NCBI GenBank assembly: GCA_003049485.1
Contig: PYST01000085.1
Span: 14,184-78,183 of the forward strand
Direction of reading: 5' to 3'
DNA: 64,000 nucleotides
DNA from: Ophioceras dolichostomum
Lineage: Eukaryota > Ascomycota > Sordariomycetes > Magnaporthales > Ophioceraceae
Made by a program: the position numbers and the translations under genes. Shown one piece after another: positions 49,798-61,580 of this stretch; the first letter of the stretch is position 1; each line of letters begins with the position of its first letter. The notes below the pieces were generated by a model that was not told the DNA's origin, made no database searches, and saw nothing but the letters and a program-made list of their open reading frames with translations.

Positions 49798-50419
49798 TGC
49801 AGAGCCTGAGGTAGAATATAATGACGGGTTCCGCTCGTGATGAGATCTCGAACCGGCCATAGTATTTTTCGCCCAATAACCAGATCAAATCCTATCCAGC
49901 TCCTTGAGATTTTGACAGCGCCAGTTCAGTCGTGCTGGCCCGTTTTACATGTCGATCTATCGTCAGGGGCAATATTCATGTACTTTTCTTGGCAGTACTA
50001 AGCAACGTTCTGCACAGTTACTAGTTCTTCCCTAGCCGGGGTGACCTAAAAAAAACGTTGCAAACACGGATATTGAAAAAGACGTTACACCATGTATTGG
50101 GCCTCTTGATTCCTGTAAGGCACGTACCATTGTTGATGCAAAATTTGTATTTTCTGGTGATCTTATAATTGTTATCTCTCTTGGAGCCTCGGTTCATGCG
50201 CCTGTCTTGTCTCTTCTTTCTTAATTATTACCTTAGTTCACTGCCTAATATTTGCCATAGTATCAGAAACGCACCTGTAGTGACCAACGATGGATTTGAT
50301 ATGCAATCTCATGACTACCTAGTATTCTTTCCTAGTCCTTAAGTCATCAATCATTAGTCTGAAACTCCGATACAGTCTTCCATGTAACGCCCAGCTTCCC
50401 CGTCTGGTTCATTAGGTAC
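49798..50419. other. AT-rich convergent 3' flank between regulator and NLR-like gene
   Basis: About 620 bp, AT-richer than most of the window, between two converging stops. No repeat end or transposase remnant is visible. Confidence 0.45.
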
Positions 50420-53400
50420 TCAATACACAGCAAATGCTAAGCTCGATGGGAGTTCCTCGTCCTTCCACTTCACCTTGTACACTATCGGTACCACCTTGGT
50501 AGACCAGTTTCCAGTCATGCTTGCTGGGCTCAGTGGACTGGCAGGCTGCTCAACAGCAAAAGGGTCTGTTGAGTCGCTGTCCTCATCCTCAGTGGCGGTT
50601 AGCGCCTTGCCGAATGAGAAGTATCTCCGCACGGCGGCCAGCACGCCACCCCCACTCGCTGCGTTGCCAGTCGACTGCCTGTCCATCAACGATATGATGG
50701 CGTCGTGATTTTCTGGCTTGAGCCGCGAGACGAGCTGCTTGAGCGTTATGCAATGTGTAGGTTTGTGGGCAAGTCGGTGGTGCCACCACGCCAACCCGGG
50801 GCCGAGGTAAATCTGGCAATCGGCGTCGACCTCTCCTGTTGCTAAGAACGCCTCGAGGTCGAGACACGCCCGCTCTATTATGGACTTTCCCCTGCGCGTC
50901 AGGGCTGGATCACCTTCGTCCTGCTGGTGCCGGGTCCGGTCAACCATGGTCGTCGCAAAGAGGACGCAGAAGACGTGCCACGCCGTTGTCTCTGTTGTAT
51001 CTCCATCCGTCCAGCTCCGTGGGCTTGGGCCAGCCCAGACTCGGATTTTATCATTTGGCGACCAACCCAGCTTTAAGACGGAGGAAAGAGAGCTTGAGCA
51101 GTCTTTGTTCGACCAATAGTCTACTGTATATATCGCTGAGACGACGAGAGAAAGATGCTCGTTAACCCGGAGCGAGGGTCGTGGGGGAAGCAGCAGACCA
51201 GGGTGATTCCGCAGAAGTTTCTGGAGGACAATATCGTCGGCGTGGCGGACAAGCCAGTGTTCGAATGAAGGGGGTGTAACCGAGTATCCGTAACTGGCAT
51301 AGGTTGAGCAGGTGTGGGAGTAAGGCGTGTCCTTGTCGTAAGCGTACTGGCCGGTGAGAGCCATACGAACCTCGGAACAACAGCGCGCCTTCTCATCTGA
51401 GCCCGGCGCCAGCCAGTAGAAGTGCGAGGAGAACCCATCCAAGGCGCTTGTAAAATCAACAATGGCACGCACACGTTGACCGTCGCTGAGTGATGCAAAC
51501 CAGACATAGGCCAGCCAAGCTCGAAAGCTCATTGTGGAAACTTCCTTGCAGCTGTCGTTAGTGAGCTTGGGTTCGAGTCTCTCGCCCCGGTGCACAAAAT
51601 CATGGGCAGTCCGGTGGAAGAACTGCAAAGTATAGTCCCCGTAGAACGACCCGTCTCCATTCCCGTTCAGGAACTCCCTGTGGCGCGTTAGTTCGAGCAG
51701 GCCGCCTGTGAGGTCGTGCAGTCGCATTTCAGCCTGAGCCAAATATTCGGGAGATCGGTAGTCCACATTGGGTCTGTCGGTGTAGGCAAAGGGGAACTCG
51801 CAGCGGTCGAGTCGGTCGAGCCAGTCGAGAATGGCCGGCGGGAAATTGCTCGTACTTCCGGCAACGATTCGGAGAAGCCGGAACGCCCGCTCTCGGTCGG
51901 CCCGGTTGATAGACCCAAGGAACTTCTTATAAAGATCTTTGAGGTCTCGCGGTTGCTCAACCAGCTGGGTGGTCAGGCTTCTCTCGTCAGGCTCTCGGCG
52001 CGCAGCGATGACCAGGGAGCGAATTGTCAGTCTCGCCCAAAGGAAAACACCGTCCGCTAACCAGACAACTTGAGCAAGCAGTCTTTTGTAAAAGCCCTTG
52101 ACGCTTGGGTAGCTCAGACTGGTGCGGAACATCTGCTCCCCGTAGCGGAAAATGTCAAGTGCCGTGATCTCGTGCAGCTTGATTCGGTGGTTTTTGTCAT
52201 GACCAAAGGCGGCCTGGAACTCAAGTTGGGGCCGGGAGCTGGCCAGAATCTTGACACAGCCGCTCCCACCATTGCTCGGCAGCGACGCCCATGAATTGAG
52301 TTGTGTCGCAAGCTGCTCGTGGTCGAAACGATCGACCCCTTCCCCACTGTACTCGTCCAGCCCGTCGATGAAGAAACAAAACCGGACACCGTCTGGGGCC
52401 CGTGAAGTGAGTCTTTCAACGCCCTCCAGTAGCTCCGGTGGTCGGAAGTACAGTTCGTCGATAGAGCCATCCGACGAAGACGACGTAAAGGCGGCGTGTG
52501 CTTTCGGGAAAACCTCCCTGATCAGGTCGGGGCACTGCAGCAGTGCTTCGAAAAGAATCGAGCGATAGAGCCCTAGCAATGACATCTGCAGCTCATCTTT
52601 GCCTGCGGCCCAGAAGAAAAAGGAGGCGACGACCAGCCGTTCATCGCCGGCCCACGCCCGAAGGTCGGCTCGGGTTAAAGGATGGTCTGCCATGAGTTTC
52701 ATAAGGGTCGATTTTCCACACCCGGCCTTGCCAGAAATATGAAAGACCCCTGCCCCGTTCCGAAGCCATGTTTTGAGAGCAGCTCTGGCTTTCAGTCGCG
52801 GCCAAACCTGTTGACGCTTGTGGTACTTGAAAGTCGACTGGCGGATGAAAAAAGAATCGCGGTAATCAGTTGTATCATCGACTGGTGGTCGGTCGCCCCA
52901 CCCTTCTTCCTCATCCTCACTCTCAGACTCATCTAGTTTCTGACTAGCTGCTTCCTCTACTGCTTCTTCTAAGAGCCATTCGAATGTACCCTCCGAGGCT
53001 CTTGCCATGGAATCCTCGCGAGAATACATCGAGGGAAAGTAGAGCTGCTTGAGGACCCTGATCTCAGCCGTCGGGGCGGTGACGAACCGCACCAGCGACT
53101 TAAGCTCGTCTCGGATGTACTGGACATCGCTGAGCTGCTTTTCGAGCTCGCGCGATAAAATATCCTCGCTGGCCCGCATGTTTTCTTCGAGTCCACGTAG
53201 CACCTTGTCACCGAGGGCATTCAACTCTCGGGCAGCCCGTGAAGATAGCTCCTCTGAGTGAGACTGATGGCTCATGATCGTCGCCTGAATGGAATCCGTC
53301 CGATCGCTAATAGTCGAGTAGGTCCGGTTCGTCAGCTAGTAGAACATACTGGGATATGATCGAGAGGTAGACAGGAGAGAATGAAGACAGCGAAAGGAAA

Positions 53401-53849
53401 GAAATGTCGTACTTCAGCATCAGGACGAGACGAAGCAGAATCTGCGCCCTCAAACCACCGAGACTCTTCCGCATAGCCTCAATCTCCGACTTCATCTTGA
53501 GAGACTGAAAGGCGACCTTGACGGCCTTCCATTTGGTCTCTCCCTGCCCTAGCTGGAGCTTTCGCAGAGCCGTCTGCAGCCGCTGGGACAAGACCTGACA
53601 CTCACTGGCAAGCTGACCGAGCGAGCTGGCTTGCCCGGGTCGATGATAATCGTGGGCATGGGCAATCGTTCCACTGTTCTCGAGCTCGGTGGTGACCTTG
53701 AGCAGGTCATCGACGACGGTACCTAGGCGAATGTTGCTCTCTGTTGCGCCAGTCTCGGCCACCTCGAGGACGCCGGAAACGATCTTGAACGAAAAGTCGA
53801 TGAAGCTCAGAATCGTGCCGGCGAAGGTAAAAGCCGATACGGGATCCAT
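50420..53849 (-). CDS. NACHT/STAND NLR-like NTPase with fungal N-terminal domain
   Basis: Two exons on the minus strand (53849-53413, 53306-50420) give 1107 residues. Residues 1 to about 150 match the fungal N-terminal domain of STAND proteins (MDPVSAFTFAGTILSFIDFS start, helical, ending MRKSLGGLRAQILLRL). A coiled linker precedes the NACHT domain: P-loop GKAGCGKST at about 338-346, Walker B FFIDGLDEY at about 457-465, sensor-like ILASSRPQ, and the winged-helix region DLKDLYKKFLGSI, RLLRIV. The C-terminal 450 residues show no WD40, ankyrin or TPR repeats. The intron (GTACGA...ATTAG, with a CTGAC branch) joins LVLMLN-DRTDSIQATI. Such proteins act as NTP-driven switches in fungal heterokaryon incompatibility and immunity. 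What this one senses or triggers is unknown. Confidence 0.87.
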
Positions 53850-54849
53850 CTAGAGATTAGGCGGCAAGGGCCGATAAGAGCCACATGCTTCAGAAGGTTG
53901 TTTTGGTCATCGCGATGAGGCACCACGGCCACGGTTGATCATCGCCAAACTGGTGACGCGACCTGTGATGGTGCTCCGGCGGGATTGAGGAATGAGGGGT
54001 GAAACGCCGACGGCGGACAGCACAGGTACAAGATGAACTTTATGGCAGCCGACAGCTAAAGCCGAACACATGCAAGCCCCTCCTCCTGCTGTTAGGCTTG
54101 GCGAGTGGCCCCCAAACCTGCATCACTATGATCTGCTATCTGCTATTGGCCGGCGCACTGGCAAGCCGCAGCGGCTGCCTGAAGACGCCCACACAAGAAC
54201 AGTGCATGCAGTTTTTCCACATCGCTGGAGCTGACCATCTTCAGGCGGTCCTGACCTCGCTGACCCTCGGAGCTGATGCCTTACGTGCTGCCTGACGTTG
54301 GTACTCAAGAAAAGGGGGCATCCAGCCGATCCGAGCACCATCAGACGAAGACCCCTGATCGCATCCGCAAACATCAACGGTGATAGCCGACGCCCAACAA
54401 CTCCAAGATCTTGACGAACTCGACACTGGTCTGTCGCAATCGGTCCGTCGCAGGGAAGCTGGCTCGACCCGTGGCTGAAAAGGTTCTGGAACTTCGAGAA
54501 CCACGGATCAGTTGCGCTCAAATTCCCGAGTTTCGTCGCAGGCCAGAAACTCAAAAAGCAATGGGTTACTCGTATCGAGAAGAAGGGCCCAAGAAAGATC
54601 GGGAGATGCCTTTTCGAATTACGGCGATACTTCAGTCTAGGCTGGCCAGCCATGTCAAGGAAAATTGCCCAGATATCGAGGGGGGCATTGCCCTGCTGCG
54701 CTCCGCGTCCAGTCCTCGACTTCACGTCAAACCTATTCTCCGCTAAAAAGAACTGTGAGATTATTACGGTCATCGCTTCGCCTCGGTAGTCCGCTCGACG
54801 ATAACGCGCAAAATAGACGACCTAGAAAGAAGGGAGACGAGTAGCGACG
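53850..54849. promoter_or_regulatory. Intergenic region between NLR-like gene and orphan 54850-56007
   Basis: 1 kb between divergent ATGs. Frames such as the 215-codon minus-strand one at 54126-54773 have no domain and no start context worth calling. Confidence 0.45.
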
Positions 54850-56007
54850 ATGTTGATGGGATACTACGACTCGGTGAGCTACGGCGATTATCCACAGCGG
54901 CGACCTAGCGCGGCGGGGATGCCTCCGACGACGATACGACCACGACGGAACGCATTCGGTCTTCGCACGACGGGATCCATCCGGCGGGCCATGCGGGCGG
55001 CGCGCGACCTTGTGTCCAAGACTAACGGGAGCGCCCGTCAGCGGCGTAACGTCCGCGAGAATGCCGGCGAGGATGCCGGCGAGTACGGCGAGTACGGCGA
55101 AGTTGCGACGACGGGCAGCTATCCAGCGCTTAGCTACCTCCCCGAATCGCCGCTCGCGCTGCTCGACCTGTGCCCGAGGTGCGGGAGCGGCCGGGTGAAG
55201 CGGGTGTGGGTGTGTGAAAACGGCCTGATGTACAACGTCTGCCACCGGGGATGCGGGTACGTGTCGGAGATCGAAGAAGAATGGAATGGGGACACCTTCG
55301 AGATCCCGGTGCTGGAGCGGGTCAGGCGGCAGCGGTGGGCGGGCCAGGACCGTGGGCCCCTGGGCCCACTCCACGGCGCGCCGACCTTTGAGGTCCAGTT
55401 CGCGGAAGTGGTGTGGGCCGACCCCGAGGAGCACCGCCGGCAGAAGCGGGCGCAACGCCCAGGGCTGCGGCGGATTCCGTCTGCGCCTGCAGCGGTGTGG
55501 TACGTAGAGAAGCTGGGAGACCCCGAGGCCGACGCGGTGGCGGGGATGTGGAAGGTAGCCGAGTCGTTCCTAGAGTACCGCGACTTCTACCAGCACTACC
55601 CGGACCTCGGACAGTACTGGGAGGAGGACGGGACTGCGTATGACGAGGAGCCCTATCCTTCTCCCGGAGACAGCGAGGACACGTTGGTACACGCAGGAAA
55701 CGTCACCGGCGCCTACCTAGATCAGCTAACATTCGACAAGCTGGACCCCGATACCAGACCGGATGGCGGTCTCCGAGCAGCAGAACCTCCCATCCAACAA
55801 GGAGGACAATCCACAGCAGATGAGCCGGCCACCCAGCGCCAGCAGTCGGTTAGGGATGAGGGCAAGGCCTTGAGAAGGGTGCAGAGCGATCCATCTCTGC
55901 CGCCCGGTTGTGTACCTAAACCTAAACCCGAGCCCTACCCCTTCGAGCCACGGCGGCCCATTTCGCCGTCCCTTGGACCGTTGAACGAGCCATGGAAGAA
56001 TCTCTAG
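54850..56007 (+). CDS. Orphan protein with a Cys-rich zinc-ribbon-like motif
   Basis: Single exon, 385 residues, ATG in GACGATGTTG. I do not recognise the family. The N-terminal 80 residues are basic, with a GEDAGEYGEYGE repeat. Residues about 116-140 contain CPRC, a lone C in VWVCENG, and CHRGC, a spacing that could hold one zinc ion as a ribbon. The following part has aromatic clusters (ESFLEYRDFYQHYPDLGQYW) and the C-terminal third is Pro/Gln-rich and probably disordered. No signal peptide or membrane helix is seen. Composition and a steady open frame support a real gene. It is divergent from the NLR-like gene, so a functional link is possible but unproven. Confidence 0.65.
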   Translation: MLMGYYDSVSYGDYPQRRPSAAGMPPTTIRPRRNAFGLRTTGSIRRAMRAARDLVSKTNGSARQRRNVRENAGEDAGEYGEYGEVATTGSYPALSYLPESPLALLDLCPRCGSGRVKRVWVCENGLMYNVCHRGCGYVSEIEEEWNGDTFEIPVLERVRRQRWAGQDRGPLGPLHGAPTFEVQFAEVVWADPEEHRRQKRAQRPGLRRIPSAPAAVWYVEKLGDPEADAVAGMWKVAESFLEYRDFYQHYPDLGQYWEEDGTAYDEEPYPSPGDSEDTLVHAGNVTGAYLDQLTFDKLDPDTRPDGGLRAAEPPIQQGGQSTADEPATQRQQSVRDEGKALRRVQSDPSLPPGCVPKPKPEPYPFEPRRPISPSLGPLNEPWKNL

Positions 56008-57585
56008 ATACCACCAAGCCGAACACAGTACTCTTGCTCTTAACGAGCAGTGTGGACAAACAACTGCCGACCGTGAGAGACAACAGATGGCAGAGGACGC
56101 GTCGCCCTCCGAAGCCTCGCATGAAAAAAGGACGTGCAAGCCCCATCGAAGTCGCGGCCAGCAAGGTCAGCAGATCGATTCGGAGCAAAGATCGCAACAG
56201 GATTTGGGGTATAGCTGGTAGGGAGGGTATCTTCTCTCTACCGAGGCTGATAAGGGAAATCCATGATGCTATCATTGGGGCGTAGGACGCGTCAACCCCC
56301 CCTTCTCCCAGCCGTTGGCTTCTTGGGTTGGACATTTGATGCATTATGTCGTGCTCATCAACGAAGTGCGGTCTGTTGCAGACACGGCCAACCGCGTGGT
56401 GCCACCCAAGGAAAGAGCACCAACCGCCGTGGCTCGAGGACGAAAATGGAGGGGAGAAGGGTAGTAATGGCAAAGAAAAGCGTCCCGCCCTTGCAGGACA
56501 GACGGAGGTCGCACAAAAGTGCGGAGTGGTTTCCAGACCAGCACAGCCACAACGGGCGTGCAGTAAGCACCTTCTAGTCACAAGAACTTCCTCGTGGGTT
56601 GGGGAAGTCAACCGCCTGGCACCAATCGCAGCGACCCTCGATCGATCGAGGGAGGATTGCGCCAGGGCATGTAGGGCGCATCAAATACTGGAAGTCAACT
56701 CCCTTCGCGGCCCCGCGAACGGTGTTGTCCCGCGTCTCCGGCCCGTCCAGTCCTGCGCCCACAGCCCCCTTTCCCCTCGCCGGTACTTTCGTTCACCGAA
56801 CGGAACCGTGAGATAAACCCTCCCCCTTCCAGATCCGGCGACCGACGGCCTGTAGAGCGTCGTCAGCTCCCGTCGGCTATTGATCTGCTGCGCAATCGTC
56901 TAATTAGGATTGTGGAAATGGGGAGAAAAAGAGTGATGAGGGTCGATGGGCTAGGAACTTCGGGGGGTTCCGGAGGAGGATCAAAAGAAGTCGTACGGAA
57001 TGCTGAGTCGTATCAATGAATACGCGTGAGTGCAATTGAGCCGATTGACCCCCTAAAAGTTGGCGGATCCCAGGACCCCATGTCGTTAGCTCCAGGAGGC
57101 GTTGGGTTATCTTGGGCTACCTAAACGACGAAGTGAACATGACCAATCCGATTACTTCAGACTCCATAAGCGCCCCTGCCTCAGCCAGATCGCCTCACTG
57201 ACGCTGCTGAGGAACCTGGCTGGATCAGCTGTATCAGGCCTAGGAGACGGAGGGTCCAGCCTGCGACTGCGCCTTCCGCTAATGTATAAGACACCAGGAG
57301 CTCCCCTCCAGATAAAGCCGAAAGCTCGGTAGCTCGCGTCCTTCCGGGAGCTCGTCCTTCCGATTCTGTACTGCGACTCAGACACATCAAAGAGGCAACT
57401 TCGACTAGCCCTGGACCGGCGGCGCCAATTGCATCTTTGCTGTTCTGGTGTCAAGAGACAATCAACCGCAGCCGTTGGTAGTGGTTGAAGTCAAATTAAG
57501 CCTCGATCCGCCCTGTTTCGTGCACGAGAAGTCCAGCAAACACACCCCGCTCAGACCCCTGTCCGACCCCGCCAACGGGCTAAAC
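56008..57585. other. Intergenic region upstream of the GRDP-like gene
   Basis: About 1.6 kb. Overlapping frames near 56.3-56.8 kb lack any domain. The open frame that continues upstream of 57586 to 57448 has no ATG and is taken as leader. Confidence 0.45.
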
Positions 57586-60500
57586 ATGTCGAAGGCACCG
57601 ACAACAACGGCCGCGGCGGCTGTTCCCGTCTACAATGATCCGCTGCCCCCTCCCGCGGATGGCTTCGGCGGCTCCAACCTCCAATCCGGCGACGACCAAG
57701 CTGCCCCGCCTGCATACACCCCGGTGCCCGCTGTGGGATCGACCCCGGGCGTCCCGTCTGGTGCCGAGGTAGACCTGACCGCAGCTTTCGCCAAGCTCTC
57801 GCTCTCCAACGTGTCCAAGGACCCAACTGCCGACTCGTGCCTCGCACACCTCAAGCTGCTCGGCGCGTTTCATGCGCTCAAGGAGGACATCGGATACCAT
57901 GATGGCCTGTGGGGCATCTGGGACACACGCGTGGGACTCGACGTCTCCAGCAATGCTGCCGCAGGGCCAAGTTCCCCTCCTGCAGTTCCCGCGACGTCCC
58001 CGCCGCTGAGGGATGCGAAGAAGACCGCTGGAAACGCGCCGCCAACTACGCCCGCCCGCGACCCCGTCCACGATGCACGCATGGAGCAGCTCAGCAAGCT
58101 GCGCGAGAAGCGATGGGCGCTGTTCGTCGCGCGCGCCGCCGACCGATACGAGGCCTGGTGGGCGGCCATGCAGCAGCAGCAGGAGAAGCAGGGCGTCCCC
58201 ACGCTGACGGCGGAGCGCATGCGCGAGCCCCTGAGCGGGTGGTACGAGTCGTATCCGACGCCGACGCCGTCCGTCGAGGCCGTGGCCCGCCAGTGGACCG
58301 TCCGAGACCTGCCCCCGCTAGACGTGCTGATGGTCTGGCACTCGCACATGCTTAACCCGCGGGCGTACCTGGAGGACACGATGCGCGTGGGAGCGAGGGC
58401 GCTGTGGGCCGCAGGGCTGCCGTGGAAAACTGTCGACGCGGTCATCGACACTAGCTTCGACTATAATGTCCCGGACGAGACGAAGGCGGCATGGACGGTG
58501 TTCACAGGAAGGGCGTGGGATAATACCGAGGACTCCATGACCAAGGCGATCAAGTGTCCCTGGTGCACACAGTCCTTGGAGATACCCTGGACGACGTGTG
58601 GGCTCGAAGAGCTCCACAAAGGAGAGGAGTAGAATACCACCCCTGTTCACCGTCCAAGCTCTTGCCCAATATCAAGCACGCACTAACCCCGATATCCTTC
58701 CTGTTTATTAGTAGCAAAGGTCTGGTAGGCACAGGCTACGGCGACGGCGACTTCCAATACACCTGCCCGCAGTGCTCCTTCAACTTTACCAAGGAGTCTC
58801 TCAGCGTCGCCAAGTTCGTGCAGGACGCCACCGCGCTCCTCACCAAGAGCCGCCCTATGCCCGGCACCCTCCTCGCCCCTCGGACGGGTCAGCCAGAGCT
58901 CGAGCCCCTCGAGGCCTCCGGCTTCCCCCGTACCTTCCCCAACCGACTCATCGTGCGTAGCTTGCGAGGCGAGCTCCAGGGCCTCCTCAAGCCGCTCTAC
59001 CGCCCCCACCCCACAATGGAGAACGTCCGCGACCTGATCGAAAAGGTCCTCTCCTCCTCGGACCAGCGCCGCGCCGCCGACCTCGGCACCAACATGTCGC
59101 ACTCGCTGCGCACGAACCTGCGAGCCTACGGCCTGCAGCCCACGGCCAAGATCGCGGTCCGTCGCATGATGTCGGCCTACTGGCAGAACTACACGGCCTT
59201 CGCGCTCGACCTCTCGGGCGCGGTGATGAGGCAGCTCATCTTCGTGGACAAGATGCAGAAGATCGACTGGCTGCACTCCCCCAACGCGAGGGAGACCATG
59301 ACCAGGCTGATGAAGAAGTACACCCGCTTCTTCGCCATTATGGCCGCCCACCCGGACCGCGTTGCCGTGCCGACCCTGGACATCGACCTGGCCTGGCACA
59401 CGCATCAGCTCAGCCCCGCGGCCTACTACGCCTACTCGGCGAAGATGACGAGCAAGTTCATTGATCATGACGACAAGATCGACGAGCAGAAGCTTTCGAC
59501 GGCGTTTGAGTGGACGAACCAGACGTATCAGGAGAAGTACGGCGAGATTTATTCGGAGTGCACGTGTTGGTACTGCGAGTGTAAGTGGCCCTGTATCTTC
59601 GTAGTTCTATCTCTCCTTCCTGAGACATCGGACAGAACTACGAAGCAACACAAGCCTCTATGGAAAGACAGATAACTAACAAATGGACACCCCGTCCCCT
59701 CAATAACAGCTGTCCGCGCATCCCACGTCTCCTCACTCAGCAGTCTCATCGGCAAATCATCCCAAGAGAAGAGTATTTCCAGCCCCCCTCCATCCATCCA
59801 TCTCCGCCTCCTCCTCTGCCCCTCCCCAACCTGAATCTCCCCACCAACCAAACCCAACCAACTAACCCTCATACCCTCCTCCCCTCTCCCCCTCCCCAAG
59901 TCGCCGAAACATTTCACACCTCCGGCGCAGCCTCCCTCTGCCCGCCCTCCACGTCAGCGCACATCTCCGCCCACAACGCCGTCCGCACCGTCATCCCCAC
60001 CTCCCCCGAGCACCGCGCCCGCCGCCAGGTCGTCGAGCACATGCGCGCCCTGCACTCGAAGCGCCTCGAGGACAACTACGCGAAGGCGCAGCGGCGCGCC
60101 CAGCGCAAGGGCCGCTCCCTGCCGCCGAGGGAGGAGTACTACTCACACTGGGGGTACGGGTACTACATGTACTCTCCGTTCATCTACCCCATCTACTGGA
60201 CGCCGGGGATGTACCCGGGCTGGGACCAGGGGATCGTGCATGCGGGGACGGGGGTGTACGCGAACTGCGCGCAGGGGAGCTGTGGGAATAATGGCGTTGC
60301 GGCGGGGGCTTGTGGTGGGCCGGGCGGGTGTGGGAATGGTGGTGTAAGTTGCTTCTTTTTTATTCTGCCCTTTTCCTCTTTCCCCCCTCTCTCTTCTGAT
60401 TCTACGTTCTTGCTTCTCTTCTTTTGCGGCCTGTGGAGTGAGTGTCTTGCTGACGAAAGGCTTTCTTGCTTGCCTGTTATAGGGCTGTGGCACCGGTGCA

Positions 60501-60679
60501 GAATACGGTGGGTGTGGAGGTTCTGGTAAGTCTGCTGCATTTTCTTGCTCCCTAACCCCCTAATATTCGGTCGATTCACTGACACCGAGCGTTTTCTAGG
60601 CGGCTGCGGAGGCGGTTGTGGCGGCGGCGGCGGATGCGGTGGTGGTGGTGGTGGATGCGGAGGCGGCGGCGGCTCCTGA
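57586..60679 (+). CDS. GRDP-like (DUF1399) glycine-rich domain protein
   Basis: Six exons (57586-58628, 58712-59580, 59710-59772, 59901-60343, 60483-60525, 60600-60679) give 846 residues. The family signature W-H-x-H-x-L-x-P-x-x-Y occurs twice: VWHSHMLNPRAYLED and AWHTHQLSPAAYY. Cys pairs KCPWC/WTTC and TCPQC flank intron 1 and suggest a zinc-binding insert. After CTCWYCESVRASH and the conserved AHISAHNAVR, a basic helix and a Tyr/Trp-rich stretch lead to a Gly/Cys tail (GGCGGGCGGGGG type) encoded by the last three exons. Plant GRDPs act in stress and hormone responses; fungal members are uncharacterised and are sometimes misnamed dioxygenases. The first acceptor is a tandem TAGTAG, so one residue may be optional. 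Start at the ATG opening MSKAPTTT. Confidence 0.87.
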
Positions 60680-61580
60680 GGGTGTAGGGTAGGTCCGGGA
60701 CCGGATCCACTAAGATTGGCCTCGTGCGTGGGAAGTATCGTTTACCTTGTCCTCATCATGTTTCCCCTTTTTTGGAGTCTGCGGTTTTATGTTCATCTCA
60801 TCCACGACTGTATCTAGCGTAGTTTGTCAAAAATGTTTTGGTCTAGCCATGAGTAAGGGTTAATGTGTATAGGATGGTTCAGCATTTTGTATTTAGCCAG
60901 CCACGAAAGAAGGTAGGTCTAGTACTCTGGTAGGCCAGTGTCGTTCGGATATGACCACATTGTTTGAATCAAGTCCTACTTTGTCTAAAGAGGTTAGCGA
61001 GTGATAGAGCTTTAGCTGTGAACTGCCTAAGTGAGGGTCCTCGTTTACTCTCTCGGCCACCCGAGTAGGGTTGTTTACTTCAACCAGTATTACACACATT
61101 TCGCCGACAAAATGCACGGGCTGGGTTGGCTGATGCAAGACAACGACCGAGCAGGGCTGCATTTGTTTCAAAGACCTGAGTTGGGTGGTTTCCCTTTTCT
61201 GCCTCATACGTACATATCCTATACACCAGATCCATGCCTCATGTTGTAGCCGATATCCTCCTACCTGCGCCATCAATCATCAACTCCCCAGATAAATCGC
61301 CTGGATACCCGATACATACCCAACTCTGTCCAGCTTCCAACGCTCCTAACACCTTAAAAAAAACACAGGTATCCTTACCCAACCAACCCAAACAATCAGG
61401 CCAGCCAAGAGCGGAGGAGTGACAAACAATCCAACCCAACCGGGCACATCACATCATTACCCATAGCTTTCATCGCGTGCCCCATCCAAGGTAGATCAGA
61501 TAGATCCCCCAGGCACTAGGTACCTAGGTAGGTACGTACACCTTCCGTCTGTGTCCATCTCCGTCCAGCCACGACCCAAG
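60680..61580. other. Convergent 3' flanks of the GRDP-like gene and last regulator
   Basis: About 900 bp between converging stops. No gene seen. Confidence 0.5.

Noticed and set aside
49798..50419. AT-rich stretch considered as a RIP-mutated transposon relic
   Set aside because: No terminal repeat, target-site duplication or transposase-like frame can be seen; it is only mildly AT-rich.
54126..54773. 215-codon minus-strand frame beside the NLR-like gene
   Set aside because: It lacks a domain and good codon bias and falls in the divergent promoter region.
58683..59468. 261-codon minus-strand frame opposite the GRDP-like gene
   Set aside because: It is a shadow of the conserved exon carrying the second WHxH motif.
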